From positions 1-64,000 of the forward strand of contig NZ_BAHC01000062.1 of the NCBI RefSeq assembly GCF_000298195.1: a stretch of 64,000 bases of DNA, written 5' to 3'. A model generated the notes under the pieces. The model searched no databases. It had not been told where the DNA came from and saw only the letters and a program-made list of their open reading frames with translations. Numbering within the stretch: position 1 is the stretch's first letter; each line of letters opens with the position of its first letter. Positions 1 through 9,744 of this stretch are shown piece by piece. The position numbers and the translations under genes were made by a program. Source of the DNA: Gordonia rhizosphera NBRC 16068 (GTDB taxonomy: Bacteria; Actinomycetota; Actinomycetes; Mycobacteriales; Mycobacteriaceae).

Positions 1-1155
1 GGTCTGCCCCAGCTGCCGCATCGCTTTCGGGCTCAGCCGCAGCTGCCCGTCGGAAGTGCGGTCGAAGAAGCCTTGCTCCGACAACGCCTTCTCCAACTCG
101 GCGAGTCGTCGTGCGTCGACGGCCGCCTCGTCACCCAGTTGCCGTGCCAGCGCGTCGATGTCGATGTCGTCGAGCTGCGCACCCGCATACTGTTGGGAGA
201 GTTGCTCACTGAGGGCCTCGAGTTCGGAGATGTCGCGCAACGCCGCGGCACCTTCGCCGAGTCCCATCGGCTGATCCCCCTGAAACGACTGGGCATTGTC
301 CCAGTCCAGACCCGGACGCGCCTGCCGTAACGCCGAATCCATCTGTGCGAGTTGACTCATCAGCTCAGGAGAACCGAAGGCCTGCTGCGCGAGCTGATCG
401 AGTTCGGCTCGTTGTTCGGGCGTCAGCGAGTTGTAGAACTGCTGCGCGGCCGCGGCCCGCTGGGCCAGCGAGTCGATGAGTTCTTCGGTGTTGCGGGGGT
501 TCTCCGGGAAGAAGTCACCGTGTTTCTCCATGAAGTCGTTGAACTGTTCGGTGGTGTCCTCGCCCCGGTTATGCGCGTCGAGCAACTCGTTGAGATCCGA
601 CAGCATCTCCGAGACGCGTTGTCGATCTTGGTCGTTCGCCCCTTCGAGGGCCTCTTTCATCCCGGCGAAACGCTGATCGAGCAGTTCGCGCCCGAGCAGG
701 TCCTTGATCTTGTCGTAGTCCTCCCGGGCCTGCGGGCTGCGCCAATCATAGTCGGCGAGTTCCTCAACGGCCTGCGCTGTCGACGGTGGCAGACTACCGA
801 TCTGCATCTCGGCGAAGCGCGCATCGTCGTCGAGGTCCCGGGCGAGTTGCTTGCGCTCCTCGAGGAGCGCATGGTCGAGCAGTTCGCGGATCTCGGCGAA
901 CGTACCGTCGAGGTTGCGCTTCTTGAGCAGCTCCTGACGACGCCGGTTGACCTGCTCGCGCAGCCGGTCGAGCCCGCGCGTGTCCTGCGAGCCCCGACGC
1001 AGGAACTCCCGCAACGCACGCTGCGGCGACGTGCCGGCCATCACGTCGTCGCCGATTTCGCGCAACGCCTCCCGCAGGTCCACCGGGGGCGCAAGCGGAT
1101 CCGGCCCACCGGTGTAGCGCTGGTATTGAGCACGGTGAAATGTTCTGCGGGCCAT
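1..1155 (-). CDS. VWA-domain protein of the Rv0959 family, 3' end missing (runs off left edge)
   Basis: Seen: an open frame from ATG 1155 leftwards through position 1 (385 codons), so the C-terminus is outside the window. The visible part begins MARRTFHRAQYQRY followed by TGGPDPLAPPVDLREAL and is a long, charged, mostly helical stretch rich in Leu, Arg and Glu. Known: this matches my memory of mycobacterial Rv0959, whose C-terminal von Willebrand A domain would lie beyond the edge and cannot be checked here. The gene follows the MoxR-like ATPase by 31 bp, and AAA+/VWA pairs act like the BchI/BchD halves of Mg-chelatase: the ATPase remodels a target bound by the VWA partner. The target is unknown. 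No other gene fits this strand and interval; the open frames on the plus strand are antisense shadows. Confidence 0.85.
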   Translation of the reverse strand, partial: MARRTFHRAQYQRYTGGPDPLAPPVDLREALREIGDDVMAGTSPQRALREFLRRGSQDTRGLDRLREQVNRRRQELLKKRNLDGTFAEIRELLDHALLEERKQLARDLDDDARFAEMQIGSLPPSTAQAVEELADYDWRSPQAREDYDKIKDLLGRELLDQRFAGMKEALEGANDQDRQRVSEMLSDLNELLDAHNRGEDTTEQFNDFMEKHGDFFPENPRNTEELIDSLAQRAAAAQQFYNSLTPEQRAELDQLAQQAFGSPELMSQLAQMDSALRQARPGLDWDNAQSFQGDQPMGLGEGAAALRDISELEALSEQLSQQYAGAQLDDIDIDALARQLGDEAAVDARRLAELEKALSEQGFFDRTSDGQLRLSPKAMRQLGQT

Positions 1156-1186
1156 AGCTTGTGCCCCTTAGGTCGGTTGGTTGAGC

Positions 1187-2632
1187 TCAGCCATAGATCG
1201 TCTGCCCGGTTTCATCGGCCTCCTTGCCGATCCGCCGTGCCAGGAACAGGCCCTCGAGCGCGAGTTCGACGGCGCTGGCTCGTTCGCCGTCGATCTCGGC
1301 GTCGAGGCGTTCGGCGATCTCGTCGAGGACCTCGGCGGTGATGTCGGGCGAGGGGATCGAGTCGAGCAGGTCCGCGGCGGGCACCCGGTCGCCGGTGACC
1401 ACCGGCTCACCGTTCTCCAGGGCTGTCACGAGCGGCGCCATGTCGATACCGCCGAGGTGGGCACGGACGGTGTCGGCCACCGACTTCCGCATCAGGTGCT
1501 CGAGGATCTCGAGTTCGCGGCCCTCTTCACCCGACTCGAACTCGATCTTGCCGCGCAGCACCTCAACGACCGATTCGAGGTCGACGACCCGCGCCACCGG
1601 CACCTCCTCGCCGGCCACCGTCGCCCGGTGCAGTGCGGCCGCCGCGACCGTCTCCGCCCCGGCGATGGAGAACCGCGCCGACACACCCGACCGCTGGTCG
1701 ATGGACGGATGGTCACGGGCGTAGCGGGTGAACCGCGCCAGGATCTCGGTGATGAACGTCGGCACCGTCGCGGTGAGATCGGCCTCCTGCTCGATCACGG
1801 CGATCTCGTCGTCGAGTTCCAACGGGTAGTGCGTGCGGATCTCGGCTCCGAAGCGGTCCTTGAGCGGGGTGATGATCCGGCCGCGGTTGGTGTAGTCCTC
1901 GGGATTGGCACTTGCCATCACGAGCACATCGAGCGGTAGCCGCAACGTGTAGCCACGGACCTGGATGTCGCGCTCCTCCATCACGTTGAGCATCGACACC
2001 TGGATGCGTTCGGCGAGGTCGGGCAGCTCGTTGATGGCGACGATGCCGCGATGGGCCCGCGGGATGAGGCCGAAGTGGATGGTTTCCGGGTCGCCGAGGC
2101 TGCGACCCTCGGCCACCTTCATCGGGTCGATGTCACCGACGAGGTCGGCCACCGAGGTGTCGGGGGTGGCGAGCTTCTCGCTGTAGCGCGCGCTGCGGTG
2201 GCGCCACTCGATCGGCAGGTCGTCGAGCAGGTTGGCCGCCTTGCGGATCGACGCGGGCGTGATGGGCTCGTACGGATGTTCGCCGAGTTCCGCCCCGGCA
2301 ATGATCGGTGTCCACTCGTCGAGCAGGCCGACCAGGGTCCGCAGGATGCGCGTCTTGCCCTGTCCGCGTTCGCCGAGCATCACCACGTCGTGGCCGGCGA
2401 TCAGCGCCCGTTCGAGCTGTGGGATGACGGTGGCCTCGAAACCGACGATGCCCGGCCACGGGTCCCGGCCCTCCCGCAGGGCGGTCAACAGGTTGTTGCG
2501 GATCTCGTCGCGCACGCTGCGCTGGACATGGCCGCTGGCACGCAGTTCACCCAGGGTACGGGCGGACGGGTGGCGGGTTTCGGTGGTCTGGGAGGTAGGG
2601 CTGGTGAAGTTCTCCTCTGGCACCTTCTCCAC
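1187..2632 (-). CDS. MoxR/Mg-chelatase-like AAA+ ATPase
   Basis: A 481-residue AAA+ ATPase of the MoxR / magnesium-chelatase I-subunit type (Rv0958-like). Visible: Walker A GERGQGKT at residues 87-94, a Walker-B-like stretch with AINELPDL, and the ASANPEDYTNRGRI segment typical of the sensor-1 region, in a protein of the usual length for the family. Start is GTG 2632 with GGAG eight bases upstream. It is the first gene of a pair with the VWA protein 31 bp downstream. Known: such pairs are chaperone-like and help assemble or insert metals into partner proteins. The plausible substrate here is unknown. Despite the family name it is unlikely to be a chlorophyll or cobalt chelatase, because no ChlH/CobN subunit is next to it. 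Confidence 0.88.
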   Translation of the reverse strand: MEKVPEENFTSPTSQTTETRHPSARTLGELRASGHVQRSVRDEIRNNLLTALREGRDPWPGIVGFEATVIPQLERALIAGHDVVMLGERGQGKTRILRTLVGLLDEWTPIIAGAELGEHPYEPITPASIRKAANLLDDLPIEWRHRSARYSEKLATPDTSVADLVGDIDPMKVAEGRSLGDPETIHFGLIPRAHRGIVAINELPDLAERIQVSMLNVMEERDIQVRGYTLRLPLDVLVMASANPEDYTNRGRIITPLKDRFGAEIRTHYPLELDDEIAVIEQEADLTATVPTFITEILARFTRYARDHPSIDQRSGVSARFSIAGAETVAAAALHRATVAGEEVPVARVVDLESVVEVLRGKIEFESGEEGRELEILEHLMRKSVADTVRAHLGGIDMAPLVTALENGEPVVTGDRVPAADLLDSIPSPDITAEVLDEIAERLDAEIDGERASAVELALEGLFLARRIGKEADETGQTIYG

Positions 2633-2706
2633 GGTACTCCGCCTCCCGTGGGCCGCACGTCGGGAAATTCCTCGGCGAGAACGGCCCGCGCGGATCGGGG
2701 CAGCGC

Positions 2707-3285
2707 TCAGGACGCGACGTGCGAGTACGGGTCGCGCCCGATGAACCCGATGAGCCGGGTGACCGGGTCCGCGTCGGCGGGGACCGCCACCGGCGGACCG
2801 TACTGCCCTGACGACCGCAGCAGGTCCTCGATCCCGATCATGCCGTCGAGGAGTTGTTGAGCGAACTCCTCGTCGAGGTCGGCCGGGCGGCCTGCGGCGG
2901 TCGCGAGGTCCCAGGTGTGCATGAAGACGTCTGCGGTGTAGAAGCGGTCGACGGCGTCGGCGAGGCGATGTTCACCGGCCATCGGGTGCGCGAACAGGTC
3001 GTCGGCGGACGGGCCGTCGAGCAACGCCTGCACAGCCGCCACCTGGCTCGCCCACGCGGCCGACGGATCATCGGCCACCGAAGGCCCCTGTGGCAGTTGC
3101 ACTCCCCCGCCGGCCAGGAAGCCCGGGAACCACTCGACGAGGTGGGCGACGACGTCGCGCGCCACCCACCCGTCGACCGGCGACGGGGCGTCCCAATTGG
3201 TCACCGCGCCAACCTGTTCGGTGAAGCCGGCCGCGACCGCGCGATGCCGGTCCGCCGGCGACAGACCGATGATTGATGCGGCCAC
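2707..3285 (-). CDS. TIGR03086-type DinB/maleylpyruvate isomerase-like protein
   Basis: A 192-residue protein of the mycothiol-dependent maleylpyruvate isomerase N-terminal / DinB-like four-helix family (TIGR03086). Visible: the early helix RDVVAHLVEWFPGF and a second His in YTADVFMHTWDLATAAG, the usual positions for the metal-binding histidines. Start is GTG 3285, three bases after the stop of the SRPBCC gene, so it is the last gene of the ArsR operon. Known: members are probable metal-binding enzymes that may act on small electrophiles or use mycothiol. The substrate cannot be told from sequence. ArsR + AHSA1-like + TIGR03086 trios are common in actinobacteria, which suggests one unrecognised small-molecule response. 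Confidence 0.8.
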   Translation of the reverse strand: MAASIIGLSPADRHRAVAAGFTEQVGAVTNWDAPSPVDGWVARDVVAHLVEWFPGFLAGGGVQLPQGPSVADDPSAAWASQVAAVQALLDGPSADDLFAHPMAGEHRLADAVDRFYTADVFMHTWDLATAAGRPADLDEEFAQQLLDGMIGIEDLLRSSGQYGPPVAVPADADPVTRLIGFIGRDPYSHVAS

Positions 3286-3288
3286 GCC

Positions 3289-3783
3289 TCACACCTCTCC
3301 CGACGAGAGCAGGCCGTCGAGCTTGGCGTAGCCCTCGTTGACGCCCGTTTCCATCCCGGAGGCGAGCCAGCCATCGCGGTCGGCGAAGCTGTCACACAGC
3401 GACTGGGCATGCAACCGGGTCATGCCGTCGCCGAGGTCGGTGAACCACAGGGTTTCCAGCGCGACGTGGTCGGGCATGCCCTCGAAGGTGAAGGTCTGCA
3501 CGATCTTCTCGTCGGAGACGGTGTGGAAGCACCCGCGGAACCCGAACTCCTCGTCACCCCGCGACGAGACGTAGCGCCAGCTGCCGCCGTCGCGGGCATC
3601 CCAGTCGACGATGCGACTGCTGATCGAGTCGGGTCCCACCCACCGGACGAACAGTTCGGGGTCGGTGTGCGCCTTCATCAACTGGGCGGGTGTGGCCCGG
3701 AAGTCGCGGGTGATGCGGATGATGGGAACTTCCCGATCGGCCTCGATCACGGCCTCGGGGTAGCGGGTCTGTACTGCGCTCAT
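3289..3783 (-). CDS. SRPBCC / AHSA1-like protein
   Basis: A 164-residue START-fold protein (AHSA1 / polyketide cyclase-like SRPBCC). Visible: the N-terminal IRITRDFRATPAQLMKAHTDPELFVRWVG pattern (broken here at DFRATPAQ), followed by a long beta-rich domain and a C-terminal helix with GMETGVNEGYAKLDGLL. Start chosen at ATG 3783 because it overlaps the ArsR stop as ATGA, a translational coupling; the frame is open 132 bases further up but without a coupled start. Known: in this family the fold makes a hydrophobic cavity for a lipid or aromatic ligand. Co-transcription with ArsR suggests the operon senses or removes such a ligand. No catalytic residues can be assigned. Confidence 0.85.
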   Translation of the reverse strand: MSAVQTRYPEAVIEADREVPIIRITRDFRATPAQLMKAHTDPELFVRWVGPDSISSRIVDWDARDGGSWRYVSSRGDEEFGFRGCFHTVSDEKIVQTFTFEGMPDHVALETLWFTDLGDGMTRLHAQSLCDSFADRDGWLASGMETGVNEGYAKLDGLLSSGEV

Positions 3784-4157
3784 GACGCCTTTCCTTTCCT
3801 CGGTGGTTTCTCGTCCGTGTGGCGCTGCGCCGCGGGACCTTCGTTCATTTCTGCCAGCAGGGCGTCGAGGCGCTGGTACCGCTCCTCCGCCTGCCGGCGG
3901 TACCGCTCGATCCACTTGGTCATGAGGTCGAACACCTCCGCTTCCAGGTGGACCGGGCGGGTTTGCGCCTCCCGGCTTCGGGTCACCAGGCCGGCGTCCT
4001 CGAGCACCTTGAGGTGCTTGGACACCGCCTGGATGCTCACGTCGTAGGGCTCGGCGAGCTGACTGACCGTCGCGTCGGACGCCGCCAGACGCGCAACCAT
4101 GTCACGCCGGGTGGGGTCCGCCAAGGCGGCGAACACCTTCGACAACTCGTCTGCCAC
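3780..4157 (-). CDS. ArsR-family winged-helix repressor
   Basis: A 125-residue ArsR/SmtB-type regulator. Visible: FAALADPTRRDMVARL start of the winged helix, recognition helix in VSIQAVSKHLKVLEDAGLV, and the wing RSREAQTRPVHLE. There is no CxC or other metal-binding cysteine motif, so it is not a classical metal sensor; it matches the ArsR group that pairs with AHSA1-like proteins. Start is GTG 4157 with AGGAGG five to ten bases upstream. Two copies of an inverted repeat with identical arms lie just upstream, so the operon is probably self-repressed. First gene of the three-gene operon that runs to 2707. Confidence 0.9.
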   Translation of the reverse strand: MADELSKVFAALADPTRRDMVARLAASDATVSQLAEPYDVSIQAVSKHLKVLEDAGLVTRSREAQTRPVHLEAEVFDLMTKWIERYRRQAEERYQRLDALLAEMNEGPAAQRHTDEKPPRKGKAS

Positions 4158-4166
4158 CGAACCTCC

Positions 4167-4182
4167 TCAACCATTTGGTTGA
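4167..4182. promoter_or_regulatory. ArsR operator copy 1
   Basis: The inverted repeat TCAACC-N4-GGTTGA sits 10-25 bases upstream of the arsR GTG start and abuts its ribosome binding site. The arms are identical to those of copy 2 at 4213-4228, and the centres are 46 bp apart. Binding by the ArsR protein is inferred from position and symmetry. Confidence 0.7.
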
Positions 4183-4212
4183 ATACAAGCCTGCGCCCGC
4201 ATCGTCACGTTG

Positions 4213-4228
4213 TCAACCCCTTGGTTGA
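4213..4228. promoter_or_regulatory. ArsR operator copy 2
   Basis: Second TCAACC-N4-GGTTGA inverted repeat, with the arms of copy 1 and a different 4-base centre. The flanking GAATA on the right is also shared by both copies. The pair probably brackets the operon promoter. Confidence 0.68.
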
Positions 4229-4256
4229 ATAAGGATCCGACCGACGCACCAAATCT

Positions 4257-4400
4257 GCCGACAGAACCCAACAATTCGCCGACAGCACCCCGAATCTCGC
4301 CGACGGCACCCGGGATCTCGCCGACGGCACCCAGAATGTCGCCGACGGCACCCAGAATGTTGCCGACAGCACCCGAATTCTCGCCGCCAGAACCATGCCG
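4257..4400. repeat. 21-bp tandem repeat cluster A (six full units)
   Basis: Six consecutive 21-bp units start at 4257, 4278, 4299, 4320, 4341 and 4362, followed by a degenerate seventh. Each begins GCCGAC followed by RGMACCC. On the minus strand the unit reads as GGGTGCCGTCGGCGA, the same core as cluster B at 6548. The repeat fills most of the 4158-4485 gap between arsR and fadD. It is open in several frames because the period is seven codons, but has no credible start or ribosome binding site, so I treat it as non-coding. Confidence 0.85.
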
Positions 4401-4485
4401 TCACGCGACGACTTCCGACGACCGATGCCGTCGACGAACTCTCGGGTTCCGTCAGCGGTCTCCTGCCCGACGGCCCGGCGCCCGA

Positions 4486-6324
4486 TTACCGGAGGTCAAC
4501 GACCCTGTCGCCGGGAGTGTCGTCGTACAGCGCGGCGATCTCGTCGGCGTACTTCGCGGAAATGGGCTTGCGGCGCAGCTTCATCGTCGGCGTCAGCTCT
4601 TCGCCACCCAGGTCCCAGGCCACGGGCAGGATGGTGAACCGTTTGATCTGTTCAACCCTCGACAGTCTGCCGTTTCCGTTCCGGATGGCCGCGGTCACCT
4701 CTTCCACGACGGACGGATGCGTGGACAGTGTGGCGACATCGGCATCGGGCATGTCGAGCATCTTCGCCCGCGCCGCCGCCGCGTCCGGGTCGAGCACCAC
4801 CAGCGCCGAGATGTATGGCTTGTCGTCGCCGATGGCGGCGACCTGGCCGATCAGCGAGGACGCCGCCTTCATCGTGTTCTCGATGTTGGTGGGCGACATG
4901 TTCTTACCCGCCTCGCTGATGATCAGTTCCTTCTTACGGTCCACGATCGTCACGAATCCATCGGCGTCGATCGTCGCGATGTCGCCGGTGGCCAGCCACC
5001 CGTCGGCATCGATCGTCTCCGCGGTCTTCTCGGGCATATTGCGATAACCACGCATCACCACCGCACCTCGGATCAACAACTCGCCGTCGTCAGCCACCTT
5101 CACTTCCACACCGGTGAGTGGCTTACCCACTGAGCCGAGCCTGAAATCCTCGGCGGTGTTCATGGTTCCGACGCAAGTCGTCTCCGACATCCCCCATCCC
5201 TCCAGCACCGGGATGCCGAGACCGAGGAAGAACTGCAACACGGTAGGCGGAATAGCAGACGCGCCTGAGATCGCGGAACGAAGATCGTCCATGCCCAGTG
5301 CCGCGCGGACCTTCTGCAGGATCAGCCTGTCCGCCAGGGCGTGCTGAATCCTGCCAATCGGACCCTGCTGACGTCCGTCAACGTACGCGGCGGCCGAAGC
5401 CGCGCCCGCGCCCAGCGCCCACGTGGCCAGTTTCTGCTTCACCGGACTGGTCTCCTCGGCGAGTCTCGCCTCGATGCCCGCTCGAATCTTCTGCCACACC
5501 CGCGGGACCCCGAAGAAGATGGTCGGCCGTACCTCCGGCAGGGCCGCTGCAACCTCCCTCGGGTCCGGCACCGTTGTCACCTGAGTGCCGAACACCATGT
5601 TGATCAGGTGGGAGAAGACACGCTCGGCAATATGTGCCGCAGGCAGATAGGAGATGACCCGGTCGTCGAAGGTGGGCTTTATGATCGGTCGCGACGCGAG
5701 GCCGCACGCGACCACGTTGCGGTGGCTGATCTCGACTCCCTTGGGCGGGCCGGTGGTGCCCGAGGTGTAGATCAGGATTGCGAGATCGTCGGGTTGCACG
5801 GCGCGCCACGACGCCTCGAAGTCGAAGCCCTCGGGCGCCGGTGCCTGCTCGAGATCGGCCAGCGTCATGGCGTCGCCGGCCGCACCGTCCACGACGATCG
5901 TGGTGCTCACTGCGGTGTCGGCGGCGCGGATGGCCGGCAGGAACACCTGCTCGGTGATCACTACCGTGTTCGCGGCATCCTTGAAGAGGTATTCGATCTG
6001 CTCGGGCGAACTGGTGTTGTAGATGGAGAACGGGGTCGCGCCGAGATGTAGCACGGCGGTGTCGACCAGATGGAACTCGGGACGGTTGGTCAGCATGATG
6101 CCGACCGTGTCGCCGTGACCGATCCCCAACGCGGCCAACCCTTGTGCGATGCTATGAACCCGTCGGCCGTACTCCGCCCAGGTGATCTCCTGAATGCCGC
6201 CGACGGTCCGCAACGCCACTGCGGATGGCCGAATACGGATCGTTTCCTGAAAGGCCTCGGGCAGCGTTGCCACGTCGGCGCCGCTCTCGTGCGGATATGT
6301 TATGCGTTCGGTCGACTGATCCAT
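4486..6324 (-). CDS. Long-chain fatty acyl-CoA synthetase (FadD type)
   Basis: A 612-residue AMP-forming acyl-CoA synthetase: fatty acid + ATP + CoA to acyl-CoA. Visible: P-loop YTSGTTGPPKG at residues 186-196, WGMSETTC as the A5 adenylate motif, the A7/A8 region with TGDIATIDADGFVTIVDRKKELI, and a C-terminal Lys in TPTMKLRRKPI. Length and the SEAGKNMSPTNIEN segment fit long-chain FadD/ACSL proteins (FadD15/FadD11-like in mycobacteria). Start is ATG 6324; no strong Shine-Dalgarno is seen. The gene stands alone between two 21-bp repeat clusters in inverted orientation, which may mark a unit that was inserted or inverted. Chain-length specificity cannot be read from sequence. Confidence 0.9.
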   Translation of the reverse strand: MDQSTERITYPHESGADVATLPEAFQETIRIRPSAVALRTVGGIQEITWAEYGRRVHSIAQGLAALGIGHGDTVGIMLTNRPEFHLVDTAVLHLGATPFSIYNTSSPEQIEYLFKDAANTVVITEQVFLPAIRAADTAVSTTIVVDGAAGDAMTLADLEQAPAPEGFDFEASWRAVQPDDLAILIYTSGTTGPPKGVEISHRNVVACGLASRPIIKPTFDDRVISYLPAAHIAERVFSHLINMVFGTQVTTVPDPREVAAALPEVRPTIFFGVPRVWQKIRAGIEARLAEETSPVKQKLATWALGAGAASAAAYVDGRQQGPIGRIQHALADRLILQKVRAALGMDDLRSAISGASAIPPTVLQFFLGLGIPVLEGWGMSETTCVGTMNTAEDFRLGSVGKPLTGVEVKVADDGELLIRGAVVMRGYRNMPEKTAETIDADGWLATGDIATIDADGFVTIVDRKKELIISEAGKNMSPTNIENTMKAASSLIGQVAAIGDDKPYISALVVLDPDAAAARAKMLDMPDADVATLSTHPSVVEEVTAAIRNGNGRLSRVEQIKRFTILPVAWDLGGEELTPTMKLRRKPISAKYADEIAALYDDTPGDRVVDLR

Positions 6325-6547
6325 CAGCGATACTGGCCATTTCGTGGGTGGTCGAACGAGGACAGGCGCGGACGATGGGATCGTCGTAGTCAGTGAGCTT
6401 CGGAGGTCTCGAGGTTCAGGGTATCGCTTTCACCCGGTCGTGGAGGATGAATTGAATGGTCGAATGACAAGCACAGCAGGAAAACCCGAAGCCCATATTT
6501 GACTTGACCAATGGCGAGCCGCTCGTGCTTCCGCGCCCCTCATGCTC
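6325..6547. other. Intergenic leader upstream of fadD
   Basis: No gene is seen here. It is the presumed promoter region of the fadD gene on the minus strand. TTGACTTGACCAA near 6500 could hold a promoter or regulator site, but I cannot assign one. Together with cluster B it makes the 364-base gap between fadD and the TSUP gene. Confidence 0.5.
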
Positions 6548-6694
6548 TCGGCGAGATTTCGGGTGCTCTCGGCGGCATTCCGGGTGCTCTCGGCGGCATT
6601 CCGGGTGCCGTCGGCGGCATTTCGGGTGCCGTCGACGAGATTTCGGGTGCCGTCGGCGAGAAACCGGGTGCCGTCGGCGAGGGCGGGGTCAGCC
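6548..6694. repeat. 21-bp tandem repeat cluster B (six full units), inverted relative to cluster A
   Basis: Six 21-bp units start at 6548, 6569, 6590, 6611, 6632 and 6653, with a partial seventh from 6674. The unit begins TCGGCGRSATTYCGGGTGC on the plus strand; cluster A carries the same core on the minus strand. The last partial unit runs into the 3' end of the TSUP transporter gene (stop 6689). Confidence 0.85.
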
Positions 6695-7432
6695 GACGGC
6701 GAGCCAGACGGCGAGGGCGAGTCCGCCGATCCCGACGACGATGCGCAACGGCTCTGCCGGAAGGCGTTTCACGACGGGCGGACCGCACCACCCACCGGCG
6801 AGGCAGCCGATGGCCATCGCGAGAGCGGCCGTCCAGTGCACCGGACCGAAGATCATGAAGCCGACGGCGGCGACGGTGTTGGCGATCCCCAGGAACACCG
6901 ACTTCGACAGCGCCGCGCGCCACAGCGGTTCACTGGTGAGTACCAGCATCAGCGCGAGCACCATGATGCCGGCGCCCGCGCCGAAGTAGCCGCCGTATAC
7001 CGAGATCAGGGTGAGCCCGACCAGCCACGCCCACGGGCGGTCGGAGTGGCTCGTGGCCCACCGACGCAGCACCGGCTGACACAGCAACGACACCGCCGCC
7101 AGAGCAACCAGGAACGGCACGATGGCCTCGAAGGCCCCCGGCGGGGTGATGAGCAGCGTCACCGCGCCGATCGTCCCGCCGACGAGGGAGGCGACCGCGC
7201 CACTGATCAGCCGGCGCCGATCACCGTCGAGCAGCACCCGGCCGGACTGTGCGGTGCTGCCGATGCCGACCGCCACCAACGACACCGTGTTGGTGACGTT
7301 CGCGGCAATCGGGTTGAGGCCCACCGCGAGCAGCGCCGGGTAGCTCACCACCGACGCCAGCCCGGTGATGTAACCGATCAGTCCGGCACCGAACCCCGCG
7401 GCGACCAGGAAGGCGAGTTCCGCCGCGCTCAC
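6689..7432 (-). CDS. TSUP-family (TauE/SafE) membrane transporter
   Basis: A 247-residue polytopic membrane protein of the sulfite exporter TauE/SafE (TSUP) family. Visible: about eight hydrophobic segments, the N-terminal GFGAGLIGYITGLASVVSYP repeat motif and the second-half counterpart GGYFGAGAGIMVLAL, which mark the two inverted four-helix halves. Known: TSUP proteins move anions such as sulfite, sulfonates or organic acids across the inner membrane. It starts 12 bp downstream of purH, so is probably read from the purN-purH transcript, although no functional link to purine synthesis is obvious. Substrate unknown. Confidence 0.85.
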   Translation of the reverse strand: MSAAELAFLVAAGFGAGLIGYITGLASVVSYPALLAVGLNPIAANVTNTVSLVAVGIGSTAQSGRVLLDGDRRRLISGAVASLVGGTIGAVTLLITPPGAFEAIVPFLVALAAVSLLCQPVLRRWATSHSDRPWAWLVGLTLISVYGGYFGAGAGIMVLALMLVLTSEPLWRAALSKSVFLGIANTVAAVGFMIFGPVHWTAALAMAIGCLAGGWCGPPVVKRLPAEPLRIVVGIGGLALAVWLAVG

Positions 7433-7444
7433 CGGCGCGGCGAC

Positions 7445-9042
<1,598 letters not shown>

Positions 9043-9046
<4 letters not shown>

Positions 9047-9678
9047 GGGATGGAGGCCTTTCGTCCGTCGATCACTACACCTTTGGTGACGACATCCGTC
9101 ACCACGTCGGCGAGCAGTACCCGCTCGACCGACTTGATTCGTTCATGGAGCGACGCTTCGGTGTCGTCGGCCCGGACCTCGACGGCGCGCTGCGCCAGGA
9201 TGGGGCCGGTGTCGACTCCGTCGTCGACGAGGTGCACCGTGGTGCCGGTGACCTTGACGCCGTGCGCGAGCGCGTCGGCCACCCCGTGCGCACCGGGGAA
9301 CGACGGCAGCAGGGCCGGATGCGAGTTGACGATCCGCCCGCCGAAGCGACTGAGGAACAGCGGCCCGAGGATCTTCATGAAACCGGCCGTCACGACCCAT
9401 TGCGGTTCGAAGGCGGCGACCCCGTCGGTGAGGTCGGCGTCCCAGGCCGCACGATCGGTGTGATCGGACACCCGGCACCGCAGTACGGGAATCGACCATT
9501 CGCGCGCGATGTCGGCAGCGCGGCAGTCGCGGTCGGTGACGACGGCCACGACCCGGAACGGGGCGTCCCGATCGGCGCGTTCGAGCAGGGCTTCCATCAA
9601 AGAGCCGGTGCCCGACGCCATCACGACGATGGGTACGCGCTGCCCCGACGCGGGAGGGCGTGGTGGGGCTGCGTTCAC
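9043..9678 (-). CDS. purN: Phosphoribosylglycinamide formyltransferase
   Basis: PurN (GAR transformylase) transfers the formyl group of 10-formyl-THF to GAR in purine synthesis. Visible: [16 protein letters not shown] phosphate loop, [17 protein letters not shown] active-site loop with the catalytic His, and [15 protein letters not shown] with the Asp that binds folate. 211 residues, normal length with a short N-terminal extension. Four-base overlap with purH downstream. Upstream, 66 bp separate it from the DUF6350 gene. Confidence 0.96.
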
Positions 9679-9744
9679 AACGACGAGCCTAGTGGGCGGC
9701 TTCGGTGTCCGGGTCGTCGGGTCGCCCCGCGAAGAGCCCGGTGC

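Noticed and set aside
352..1341. Plus-strand frame near the left edge
   Set aside because: It is antisense to the partial VWA-family gene and the end of the MoxR-like gene, and looks like a shadow.
4257..4400. Repeat cluster A as a CRISPR array
   Set aside because: Units are adjacent 21-mers with no unique spacers, and no cas genes are in the window.
4210..5133. Proteins encoded by the 21-bp repeats (heptapeptide repeats)
   Set aside because: The period equals seven codons, so several frames are open on both strands; no frame has a plausible start or continues into a domain.
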